Positions 14,745 to 28,000 of a stretch of DNA of 64,000 nucleotides are shown here, piece after piece. Below the pieces are notes generated by a model. The model did not search any database. It saw nothing but the letters and a program-made list of their open reading frames with translations, and had not been told where the DNA came from. The stretch is from positions 103,501-167,500 of the forward strand of contig JAODUP010000056.1 of the NCBI GenBank assembly GCA_025642065.1. Direction: 5' to 3'. Each line of letters opens with the position of its first letter. The stretch's first letter is position 1. The DNA is from Paralvinella palmiformis (Eukaryota; Annelida; Polychaeta; Terebellida; Alvinellidae). A program made the position numbers and the translations under genes.

Positions 14745-16028
14745 TATTGTATTGTGTTATACATATATGTAATGTTCCATACATCATTTATGTCTATGCA
14801 TTTTATGTTGTAGTAAAAAAAAAATTGGTGTCATATGTAATATAAAGTTTATACCCAAAGAGAGAGAGGAGGGAGACAGAGAATCTTGTTGTTTGGTAAA
14901 AGTCAGTTGGTGTGACCTTTACTATGACTTTCCCTATGTCTCGGTGTCCGGGTAGAGACACTTAACATGAAATCTGGAATCCACATCATAAAGTTGCTAT
15001 AAACCATTCTACAATGGCTATTGCTGGACCAGTTATAAATCCTTTGAGCCATAACAGATAATGGTGATCTACGGACAGTTGTAGGCTCGTAAACAGTGTA
15101 CTTTATGTCTGTGATGATAAAAACTCTACGCTTCCTACACCTTTAGCTGAATTATGTACCCCGGGGCCTCGGATTCGATTTATCACCATCTCCATATCGC
15201 TGCATAATGATTATACTGGATATGGAAACGATTCAGGAGAGAGGGGGGGGGGTAACATTAGCTGACAGATAACTTCGCTGACTATCTGGAGTATTTAGTT
15301 TCATCAAAAAAAATCAAAACAAAGTTGATATTTTTTTAGTTATGGACTATTAACAATCTGTTGTGGCCACTAGTGTTTCATTGGCACAGTGGTTAGAGAG
15401 ATTTGCAGCTTCTGAATTCGAATCTAACTCCCACCTTAGAGAGTTGCACGTTGGCCTAATATGTCCCAGATGTGACCAGTGTCAAGATTAAACCACTCCC
15501 ACTCGATGAAGTTAACTTGGCTGCAGACATCCCCCCTCCCAGTATAAAAATTATGATTGAGCCATAAAAATGATTACAAGTAAATAATTTTATGAGTAAG
15601 AGTTAGTACGGAGGTATTTGAAGAAGACCTCCTAACTGTATATTAAGGCAGACACCTGTCAATGTATACTGCCTATACAGGGTTCGCACAGGTCCTTGAA
15701 AACCTGGAAAGTCCTTAAATTTGAAAATTTAGATTCCAGGCCTGGTTAAGTCCTGGAATGTTTGTAGAGGTCCTTGAAAGTCCTGGAATTTGGACATATA
15801 GATCTATATTTCTAATCATAAGCGTACAGAAATTCAGTCGTTACACTTCTTCCGAAATATGGGTGTATCTTTGCACATTAAAAGTTTGTGAATTCATTGA
15901 AAAGGTCCTTGAATTTGACATTGAAAGGTCCAGGAAAGTTCCGGGATTTGAGATGTCAAAATGTGTATGAACCCTGCTATATGATTATTAGGATACTCAA
16001 TAATTCCTACCAAAATGATACATGGATA

Positions 16029-16084
<56 letters not shown>

Positions 16085-19000
16085 CACTAATTTGAAGCCA
16101 TGCGTCCCTATTAGGATAAATGTAAAATAGAGAGAAATTAACTGACAACAATATATTTGAGGGTGATTACTAACTAAGTAATCTTATTTCTTGAGTTACC
16201 ATGTTTGAGTCGATTATGTTGTCATCATTAGAAGTTTACTCAATATTCTTACCTTCCGAGTACCTTTATTCTGTGAGCTATTAGTGGATATTTGGCAGAG
16301 GTAAATGACCTATTTGTATTAATAGTTTCAGTAATAACATTAGCTGCCTTCTCTGTAAATAATAGTTGTCAGTCTAAGATGTTTCTCGTGTACATTAAAA
16401 CATGAGCCACATGATGTAACGCATAGAAGTCTACACCATGTACTGATGATACGTGGATGATGACATTGCATTGTTTACTACCGGAGACAATTGCTGCAAT
16501 GTGAACTGAGTTGATCCTGCCAGTGAATGTTTTAAAAACTCGACTACATTCATTCCTGATAGGGAATGCTTACGATATGGCAATGTGTATCAACTGAGAG
16601 TCACTCAGTAGCACAGCTGATAGTGTAGTCTGCTGCAGTGTTGTGATATCAATCATATCCCAGAGTTACCTACCGGTATGTGGTATCATTTATTTAAGTA
16701 GGCACCCTTCAGCCATACGTAACATGTGTTACTGATGGCTGAAGGCAAACAGAATATACACACACACGCTTACTAAGAATGTAAATTATCAGTCACATCG
16801 TAAATAAAAGATTATTTCAGCATATAATCAATCAACTCTTCATTCAAAGTTTTACACATAACATCTTGAGTTGATATAATATTGGCCTCAGTGTCATCAT
16901 GGGTTAGAGCGTTAGAGGACTCCTTACTCATGGTCATGATGTGCGGGAGGTCGGTGGTTCGAGTCCTGGCTGAGGCACTATAGTAGAAATATTTCGTCCA
17001 ACAGGGCAACTAACAAGGTTTTCTCCACGGAATTTGCTATCCATTGTAAATTTTAGATTTGTTTAGAATTAGTTCGCGTCATGAAGCAGTAAATTTCAGA
17101 CAATATGCATCTCCCTCATTAATGAGGTGCCTTAATTGTAAATTTACACCACAAGGATAAAACTTGGTCATATATCCCACATTATTTTTAATATATTTCA
17201 ATAAACATAACAGACATGGGGTCATTTCAATTCCGGAATTATAATTACTTATTTTAAAAAAAATAGGAGCTTGCTACAAAAAATTTAACTCCACAAATTC
17301 ATTTACCATTTAATATCTTAATTCAGAAATATTTCTTCCACGACAATCCTACTTGGAATATAAACTACTGGGACAGGTACACGTTGTATTTATGTAGTAT
17401 ATATTATCATATATATAACTGAATAAAAGAATAACGTGAATACAAAATATCTTTTGTGTTTGTATAAAAGCATATAAAAATATATGGAATTGAATTGGAA
17501 TTTCTCTAATTGGAATTGATCAATTCGATGTGAAACTGACCAAATGGAATTGAGTGGAATTGACAAAATGGAATTGACCCGATGTCTGGGACATATTGAC
17601 TTTAATTCCACGGATGATGTGTCTATTTCTATACTCTTTACTCGTTATTGGTGATGGCTGGATAGTAAGTTTACTTCTTCCTGAAGGTGAACAAATTCCT
17701 CACAGATTATCTTTTACAAAGTGCATGTCGATTTACAGCTGTTTAAGCTGCATTTTGGTCAATTGTGACAGATTAGTGCCACATGCAGCAGTAAAAGATC
17801 AGAACCCCAGACCACCAAAGGAAAAGAATCACTAACAGCGCACATTACCATCTCGGCCACGTTATATAGTTGGCCGTGCTGCCACTTACAGCTGTGTTAA
17901 GCTTTATGGTGACAAATCTCCCTGTACACTAGCCAGTTTGATGTCGTTTATGGCTTCAGGTCTCTGGCTATCCTCTTATGTCATAAGTGTCTCAGTATGG
18001 GTATTGATAGAGTGGGTAGATACGTCAAAGGGCTGCTCGCTTATACTCCTCTAGAAGTTGAGAGGTTGTGTCACAGTGTTAACATTAGGATGAAAATATG
18101 TTCAGAAAAAACTAGTTCAATATGGATTTGGGGTTTAGCTGACATGTGTAGTTACTAAGTCAGTATATAGATTGTTATGGTTAGGGCTGTCACGAGTTAA
18201 GCATAAAAATTAATATGCACGTCTGTGTGTTGATATGACAGAAGTAATTGAGAATTTGCATGTTCTGATCAGTGAGGACGATATCAGAAATCTACCTTCA
18301 CTCTTTTCAAGTAAAAAAACCCTTTTCTTTGCGTTACCCTCCCCCTTAATGCCCTCTCCAAAAATAAGAAAATTAATATATACCTCACACTCAATAATAA
18401 CTGCTGCCTGCACAGAACATCATTATGAGTATTGGATTTTATTTTTTAATTTCTTTATGTTTGAATTTTGTTTTAGCAATCACTCACAACAGTAAACGAC
18501 CTGAAATAATAAATTTATTATAATTGATGTTTGCAGTGGAACAGTCAACTGATAAGCTACAAGGTGAAGCCAGGGGTGTCTCTGGTAGCGTGGTTGACCA
18601 CAGATCTGTAACACCTGGGTTCAAACCCTGAACATGTTTAGCCACCACTCATTAACTGGAGGTCGCTTGGTCCATTTACCCATCTTTAATACACAAAAGT
18701 AGCCATAACAAACAACAATAACATTTCAACATGGTGAAGTTGATAGTGTAGGTAGATATTAGTCTCAGGATCGGTGATTTCCGGATAATATTTTCTTCGG
18801 TAGAAACTTTTAACCTTGGCCTACATCACTGTAGGAAGCTGATGAGATCCAGTTAATGTCGGATCAAAACCCTGTTACTGGTCTCTGGAATGTTTCATCC
18901 ATCAATAAATGGCTCGATCATTTTTTTTCATTCAGAAAATCCATTAGTTATTCGGTCATAAGTGCCAGATGAGACCATCACTGAAGCCTAGCCAATATAA

Positions 19001-22000
19001 TCAGTCAATAACTCACTCACTCGTAACCGTTTTAGACTGTTTTACAGCTAATGCGTACATCACCGTGACATTATAGTACCTACAGATTCTTACTTAGTAA
19101 TTGTTATAGGTCGTAGTGTCAGAATTTAAACCATTTACCCACTAATGAATGAATGAAAGAATGAATCCTAAGATTTTAAATAAACGCGTAATAAAAATAT
19201 CAATGCATTTAATGTGCAGGAATCAACAGATTTTCGTGCTAAAGGCTTCTTATATCAATACCGTCTTTTTAAATCCATAACGGTATCTATTTATTTGTGT
19301 AGTATACCAGTAGTTCACGTTTGTTTTCAATGACGACGCTACACAGCTGCTTGTTTATGTAGAATATAATTTACATTTTAAATAATCCCCAGACAGCTGG
19401 AGCATTGCTGTTTGTCGGCGATTACATTTTAAGCTGACTCGGCTGTATATTTTCCTGTGGTCTGTTTTATATATTCCAGGGTGAAGAAGTGTTTAGGGCC
19501 TTGCTAAAGGCCGGTAAGAAGTCTAACGTGAAGCTCCGTATAGCGCAGAACAGTTTCAGTAAAGGCCTGCCGAGAAGCAATGATACGAGAGATCTAGCCA
19601 AACAAGGTGAGATAGCCAGGATACATCGGGATGGGATTCAGCATGACGGGTTGGTTTTGTTGTTCGGGGAGAATCCCCAGGCTGTCGCTTAATCAGCACA
19701 GCCTCTATGTTGGAGTGGTTGAGAAACCTCCTCCCCCACCACTCACAGGGGAGCAGTACGGAAAGATGGAGCCGAAATGCCCTGAGGGTGGTCACTGCCA
19801 GAGTGTTTTACGTCCTCAGGGGTTTTTAACGTCCCCCTTTATTTTAAATAATTCAGTGGAGACGGCAGCGCCTTTTAACGTGGTCACCACTCACGATGTA
19901 GTGAGCCGAGAAATTAATCCCTGGAAAAGTTTCGACCTCTTACGGGTTCGAACCTGCGACCGTTGGCACCAAGTGCCGGGTGCTTAACCACTAGGCCACC
20001 GGAGCTCACTAGGGGCATGACGGGATGCTGCTCGAGTTATTTATTGGCATTGGAATGGACGTATCATGTCTGGGATATTTGTTTCGTTCGGTGTCTGGGC
20101 GACTGTCTGGATAGCTGGGCTGACTGATAGGGTTAATGTGAAAATAGTTTTGAAGAAGGAGACGGATGAGACGTTTTCGGGACAGTTTCCTCAATTACGT
20201 CTTGGAAAGTTCTATGTCACGGAACTTGATGCTACCATTAAGTACCGCTGGCCTTCAGGTCTGTAATCCCAGCACTAGCTCCGTCTGTGGAATGTTTCAT
20301 CTGATTCTCTGATTTCCCTCAGGTCTAGCCTCTACACCATATATGTTCTAAGCGTTACTAGCAACGAGGCTTAACCAGGCTCTCTTACTTAACATAATTT
20401 AGAGATTCATGTCTGAAGAGCACTATAACTTCGATTTTTATTTACATACGCATGTATACAGTAGATATAATGCAATAATAGAACATAATATTGTCAGCGG
20501 ATATTATTTAATTAGTATTATAAACTAACTGCGTTATAAAGAGGAACAGTGTAGATGGTAGAGATTTTAAGAGGTACAACATTCTAAGTGACACTCAGTC
20601 TTCACCTAGAACACACCATACACAGGATAAACCTGTGTAAAATATCGACACCATTGATATGTGACTGCACCCACCTGGTAGATGACAGAATGGATGGTTG
20701 TTTTTCTCTTCTTATTAACAGTAATTAGGTCAAAGCTTTAGTAAATACCGTATTCTTCCGTGTATTTTACCGCGCAGGGTTTTTCTTACCTTTTTCTTCG
20801 TTTGTTTGGGGATGTGCGGTATACAACATAACTAAATGTTTCCAGCTATTTCCATACCTGTTCCCTAGAAAACCGAGTACCTTTTGACTTTTATCGTACC
20901 CTTTCTTATACAATATTAAATAACAAAATGTTTGATTACAGTGTTACTGATGCTGTACGTATATGTGTTGTTTCACCTATTTCTGTGTTTATTCTGTGTT
21001 TTCGTGTCCTCGTTTGAATGTGCTGTCCATGCCAACATCGAGGGTGTCTAATATGGGAATCCCGGACAAAAGCGGACATAGGTAAAAAACCCTCACATTT
21101 TAGTAGGTCAAACGCCCTCATATATACTTGGATAATATGTTATTTTCGTATAAATATTTGAGTAATATTTTTAATAGTGGCATATAAAAAGGACACATAG
21201 GGTTAGCGTTTAGGGTATTAAACTGAAAGTGAGGGCTTTTGACCCCGCGGAGGACATAACCCCATGAATGTCAGTGGTTCTTTTGAAAAGATGATTTATA
21301 TGTGAATTTAATAAATAATTTTTCAAAATATAACTATAAAAAGCCAAACACAACTTTTCAGTTGCGGTGGCCATATTCTAACAACCATTTGTATGTGCGT
21401 TAATTACCGTCAATTAACCCTAATTCCTATATTCAGGGGGTTGTGTCCGCAGGGAGTATTATCCGGTTACCCTAATATGGCCGTCGCACGTCTAAAGTGA
21501 GCGACATTAGGCGTATTATTCGGCTCCAGCACACCTCTGTATCGACATCGTCGGGATGCCTCCGATGTCAGGTCGGACGAGCCAGAGCCGCACATAGACG
21601 CCGTCCCTCGACGGAATTGACTGTACTGGATCAAATTTCCTGATTTACTCAGCTAGCTCCCATTTTGCTGACGTAGATTTCGTTAAGCAAGCGACCCCCA
21701 TCGGCTTTCCTCCCCACTTTCCCCCCATAAGTATCACCCAAAGCTCTCATGACGTCCCAACGATGTCATGATCCGTTTACTGCTCATCTGGCGACAGATC
21801 AATTTATTTCATAGAAATAAATATATTTAGCAGCCATCTGCAGATTTTCCCGGTTTCTCCTGTGCGTTATGCTCCAAAACTAAGCTTTTTTCAGAAAACT
21901 GTTTGGTCAAAAAGGGGTCCGCGTTATAAACGAATGAGCGCAATACACGGAAGAATACTTTGACGGGTTTAAATGATGTCTCTCCCTCAGTACACATAGA

Positions 22001-25000
22001 TCGGGGAACACTGAGGGAGTGATTATGGTCAAACTGTTTTACATCCTCAGAGAATCGGATCACTAACATGGCACTTTATCGTCTAATTGATGTTAGCCAT
22101 GGTCAGTCAGCTCTCAGTGAGCCAACAAAATGGCCTTCTTAATGGACAATTAGCCAGAAACAATGTGACCTTTTAACACAAACCTCAAGTGGGCTTTTAA
22201 CTGGTCCAGCTGCCATTTCAATATCTGGCCATCGGTAGGCAATACGCTAAGGAAGATTGTGGGCACTCTATCCCCTCCTTCATCCCACATCTATCTCCCA
22301 TCCCAAAACACTAAATAATAAATGATTATATACTATATAGATGAACGTCTCTGTCGTTACCTTTGTCATCAAAGGCTAATATACTAGTCGCCATGTGATG
22401 TTGGATGTTTCTAATGTATGCCTCACTGAAGGTGTTTATGATTAGCCACTGATGGCTTCAGGCTGTGTGTATGTGATGCGAGCCAGGTGTGTTTTGTTGC
22501 ATCAGATGTAGCAACAATATCAGATAATTAATGGGGTTTGTCAGGTAGGTTCACTTGTGATAGTGATGTCGTTTTTGTTTGGGGGTGGTCTATTCTTAAT
22601 TTGGTCATGCTTGTTTGGGATTTTTGTGTCATTGTATCTGTTACGTTGTTGTATCAAAGTGTCCGTTTTTTTTCAGCCATCCTTATTAAAATAAGTGCAT
22701 ATTTAGGATTTATTAATTTCCCTATGTACGCATTTTGTTTTTAAACGCAATTACCGTAATAGCGACTCATTTGATAAACTTCTGGATATTAAAGTATTCT
22801 CATGTTTCAACTCGTTCTCAGACGCTTAAAAACTAGTGTGTGTGTGTGGGTTTTGGATCGAAATTTAGATTTTAAGCTGTTATTACATAGGGTTTAGGTT
22901 TAAAGGTTTTAGCCTTGGTATTCCTGCCACCCCATCACTCTCCCCCCCCCCACCCCCAGTTTGCGGATTTCTCTAGATTTGAACCTGAGAAGTTCCGATA
23001 TTATACTCCACCAGCCCCCCTTTATCTAGCCATGGCATGTCCTACATTTTAGACACGATGACACTAATCCTTCAGGTATAAGCTCAGTTTTATGTATAAG
23101 CGACATTATCTTCTTGTCATAATAAATGTATGTTTCTGAGGTTTAAGGTTTACCTTCATAATTGTTGTAGTATCTTGCCGGCTAAGTTGATATTTAGACT
23201 AGAGCAGATCAACAAGAAGACATCCTATCAGCTAGTAGGCGATTATTAGTTTGCTCCAGCAGACTGTGTTACTGTCGAGGATGATGCTAATTTAGCCTAT
23301 TATTATATCTGATACTGTCATCAGTAAACCTAGAAGCCCCACGATGTGAGAGATTTCTTCATATCTCGTTATCATGACCATGTGGATCTCCATTTATATA
23401 AACCAGTTTAAACATCTGCAGCAACAGACTGGAGGCCCATTGTTAAAACTGTTATCACAGAAGGTCTCACAAACTTGGTGGCCACAAAAAATGAATTGAA
23501 AACATATTCAATATATGCCATTTTACCTAAAATTTGCTACAAAAGCCATTTTAAAGCGATTGTACATAAAATGTTAAAAGTCAAAGAAATATGCAGTCTA
23601 ACACACACACAGTGTAACACACACACACATAGTCTAACACACACACACAGTCTAACTAACACACACATATATAGTCTAACACACAAACTCGGGGCGCCTC
23701 CCTGGACTAACATTTAGCCTATGGGTGTACAAAAGTGGCCGTAAAACATCAATCATCATCACTCACAGTCTAACACACACACACACACTAACATTTATAG
23801 TTAAATCAGGCTTTAACTAGCATCTAGGGGTTTATTTCATACGTTAGACCATATTAATGCTACAATCTTAGTCCAGTACACATCCAAACTAATGACTGAT
23901 GATGATATAAGATGTAAGAGGAGCATCGTTTCCTATATTGAAAAACCATAAAATGAGTACATAACTGTACTCTAACATTGCCATGCATGTGAGTACTTTT
24001 TTACTGAGATAGCCACTGAAGTGAAAGTACTATTGTACATAAAGTATGTTAGTATATACAATATAATTGGTGATTAGAAACAGTAACACAATATATAATT
24101 TCTAATGGTGACCCATTCTATGGACTGTAAGGCATAAACACATAATATCTATAGTGTAGTGAATCCATTCTATGGGCTGTAAGGTATAAACATATAATGT
24201 TTACAAAATTAAACAGAGTATTGATCCTCTATGGCCAGCTTTATGGACATGGGAAGATAAATGGATCAAGCAACTGCCACAGATTTCCGCTTTTCCAAAG
24301 CTGAAGATAACGTTTTGGGAAAAGGGGCGGGATGAAATTGGTGGTTTGAAAACAATTCTAGTGGTCTGAGATTGTCCTAAAAATGCACAAAACACCATTT
24401 TCCCCACACCCCGAGGTGCATGTGGTTCAGTTCGTTCTGCGACTTCCTTTTTACAGCTTTTCAGGATTTTATTTATCAAAGGCTACTCTCATACCTGTAA
24501 TAGTAAATGAACGCTTTACGGTTGTATTTAAAAAAAACAATGATGTGTGTCAATCTTCATATTTTAGGTGCAGCAGAGGTGAGAACTTTGAATTTTTCTC
24601 AATGGTTTGGCAGCGGCATTCTTCATACCAAAGTGTGGATTGTGGATAAGAAACATATCTACCTTGGCTCAGCAAATATGGATTGGCGTTCACTTACACA
24701 GGTAAGGGATGCTATATTGTGCAATGTCTGTGTAACGTGTTGGATTATGGTGTAAAATCTGTATTCGTTTAATTCACTGGCACATATTCGTCTCTGACAC
24801 ACACACACGCCTCACACTTAGAGACTGGTGAGGTACTGCAGGTCTCAGCAGCAAACGTTGGTAATCTATATCAGTCTCCAGTGAATCATCCAGAGTTGAA
24901 ATTAACAATTTGGGATTATCTGTCCCAATTCCTTATTCTGCACTGTTAAAATACAAACAAACACACACACACGCAGAGATGATCACTCAAATAAATTCCT

Positions 25001-28000
25001 CTGTGTGTGCATATTGCATGTTATACTAGTATTTCCATTTCAGGTAAAAGAGCTTGGTGTTGTCATATCAAACTGTCCATGTCTGGCAGCTGATATCCAG
25101 AAGATCTTTGATGTTTATTGGTATTTAGGTCAACAGCCACCTGTACCCCTACCTCGGTCATGGCCAGCTAAGTGGAGTACTAAATACAACAAAGATACTC
25201 CGGTACAGGTCACTCTGAACGGTAGGAAGTCGGAAGTCTACTTTTCGGTGAGTATCACTTTCTTCTTCAACCAGTACAGTGGTTTTATTTGAAAATATGT
25301 ATTGCTTTGAACACACACACGCGCGCACGCACGCACAGAGAGAGAGACAGCAGCACAAAACTGACCTCAGATTATTCACATCAGCAATCATCCTACATCG
25401 CATGACAAAAGCCCACACATGTATCACACACGCTGTATTGTCTTATTTATTGATGACGGCTCACAACGCACAATACACTTGATATTCCAACGACCGTCAT
25501 CACACCATCCCTGTTATTTGCTGTCATTGTCGAGCCTCCAAAAGGCATACATCCCTCTTTAATTGTGGATCGGCCAATCCGTCAATGATTACAACATTAA
25601 AGTCGTTAAGTGTCCTACCTGAATGACACCAATCAGTATAATTTAAAGAGCGATTCATGTCTATATTAGTTATCAGACTAGAGTGAGTAGTTTGTTTAGT
25701 CTTGGCCCTAGTCATACCTGTGACATATGGCTGAGTGGTCATTCCCTGTGATGATGATGATGATGATGACGATTGATGTTGTACGGCCACTTTTGTGCAC
25801 GTGGTAGGCTAAATGGACTGAGCGACCTCCAAAGGTAATGAAGCGAAGTGAAAGATGAAACAACCTTCAGATACGCCCAAGCCGAGATTCAAACTCAAGT
25901 GGTATTGATCTATGGTCCAATGCGCTACCAAATGGACAGCAGCACCCCTGGGTCACTCCCTATAAAAGATCCCACAAACATAGATACCTCGGGTAGATTT
26001 AAACTCAATATGATATAAAAAATATGATATAAAAAACTATATCAAAAACAAAATATCAAAAAGATATATGCTATCAAAAAACAATATTAACATTATGATA
26101 TCAAAATTTACACCTGACCTACATTGAACATTTGCCACAACCTCATACACTAGATTCTTAAGACATACAGCCATTTCTATCTGAAATTTTAAACAAATTA
26201 AATGTGCCAAATATTTGATGATTTTCTTTTTCTCCTTTTGTTACCAACAAATAGATTCATGATAATTATGAAGATAGTCAGATGGATATGTTTCATAGAA
26301 ATATATCATATCAAACAAAACTTTAATGCAACACCGCTCTGAGATAAGATGCTTCATCACTGTACGAATGTCCGAAAAGCATATAATTTAGTTTTAAAGA
26401 TATTTTAGTGGTATGCTTCATGGTTAAAAAATCATTCTATACTGTGGAAATACTATTCATTCCATATTTGATGTAATTATAATATTTATATAAACAATGT
26501 GCTTTAATTCCTTGGTGAAGTGGAGAATAAATCTCTATTTTCATGAAGCTCTATTTTTGTTTTGGTGATGACTTCATGACATCCCAATTAATAAAATGTA
26601 CTGGTGTGTGTGTTGTTACATATAATAAAGGCGTGGCCATAATTAATGTTTTGGTCTGTTCATCCAGTTACCAATACCTAAATGGTATTTGTTTATTACT
26701 AAACAAAATATAGACTTCTATAAAAAGTTGCTCTAAAACAGTAACATGTCACATTGCTAAGAAATGTTCTCATGTAGATATAGAACTATCTGCCAAATTT
26801 AGTGTTGTCGATATCACAAATGGAACGTTATTTTTCAGAATATCTGAGAAATTAATTCTAATGGCGTTCTATCTATATGTTATTGTTACACATATATGGA
26901 GACAAATAAATAGTAAAATATCACGTTTATTAAAATATCCTATTCACCATGCATGATTATAACCATAATGACTTTCATATTTTAAATGCTTGCAATGTAT
27001 ACAAATAGTCAACAATCAATTCTGATACAGTTACATCTGATGAACAGTGAACACTCAAATTTTAATCAGCTAGAATACATCTGGTTGGATGGGATACGCT
27101 ATCCGCAGCACAGAATAATCTCTCAGATGATCCTCAAAGAGATGTCAACCAAATGGTTGTGTTTTTGTGTGGCATCAGTACCCTACAAATTACAGGCTGT
27201 TATCAATCCACATGGACAGAAATTGTATAACAGTTAGGTCACAAATGACCCTTGTGAAAACATCATGAACTATTCATGAACAGTTCATGTGCAGAATTCA
27301 TGAACAACACATGAACAGTTCCTGAACATGAAATGGTCCTATTCATGAAAATTTCATGAACCTTTCAATGCACAGAGTTCATGAACTGTTGAGTGCACAG
27401 AGTTCATGAATAGTTCTTGAACATGAAATGGTCCTGTTCAATGGACAGAGTTCATGAACAGTTCAAGAATTATTCTTGAACATGAAATGGTCCTATTCAT
27501 AAAACTAACAACATTCAAGAACATTTTATGAACTCAATACTCATGAAGTGTATATGAACGCTTCATGAATACTACAGTACAGATGAATAGTTCATGAACA
27601 TTTGATGCAGTTCATAGACAATTGAGCCACTGTTCATATATATCTGAAGAATGTTTCATCTTTGACTTCGCTTCATTACCTTTGGAGGTCGTTCGGCCCA
27701 TTTAGCCTATCATGTGGACAAACGTGGCCGTAAAACATCAATCATCATCTGATGCTGTCAATGTTCATAAACAATTGAGATATCCGATAATTCACTGTAA
27801 AATATGCACACTTCAGTAAATGATAAATTCCAGACTTTAGTTTCATTTTTATCTTATCATAAAAATAACAATAATTTCCCATGTAAATAAAATATAATTC
27901 AACTGCCGGGTTTAAGCATTTCCGAAATCAACTAAAATTGAGAGCTCAACTCTGGACAGACTGGGCTACGTGGTAATAGAATTAACTAACAATATTTACA

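Larger units (their letters stand above)
1726..19479 (+). other. PLD intron a-b (17.8 kb)
   Basis: Holds the minisatellites at 2055, 4564, 5826 and 13238, SINE copies, the two CAGACATGG elements and the hAT-like MITE. Between 6600 and 9000 and between 11000 and 13100 I see only unique AT-rich sequence. No further exon of the gene is needed, since the protein is continuous across the junction. Confidence 0.8.
19607..24567 (+). other. PLD intron b-c
   Basis: Holds SINE-B, the 17-bp-TIR element, the deleted SINE-A at 23692 and CA repeats at 23600-23790. 22000-23450 shows nothing recognisable. Confidence 0.8.

Noticed and set aside
16885..16973. Possible tRNA gene with a perfect 7-bp acceptor stem
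   Set aside because: The T arm and anticodon arm do not fold properly, and the context resembles SINE heads elsewhere in the window.
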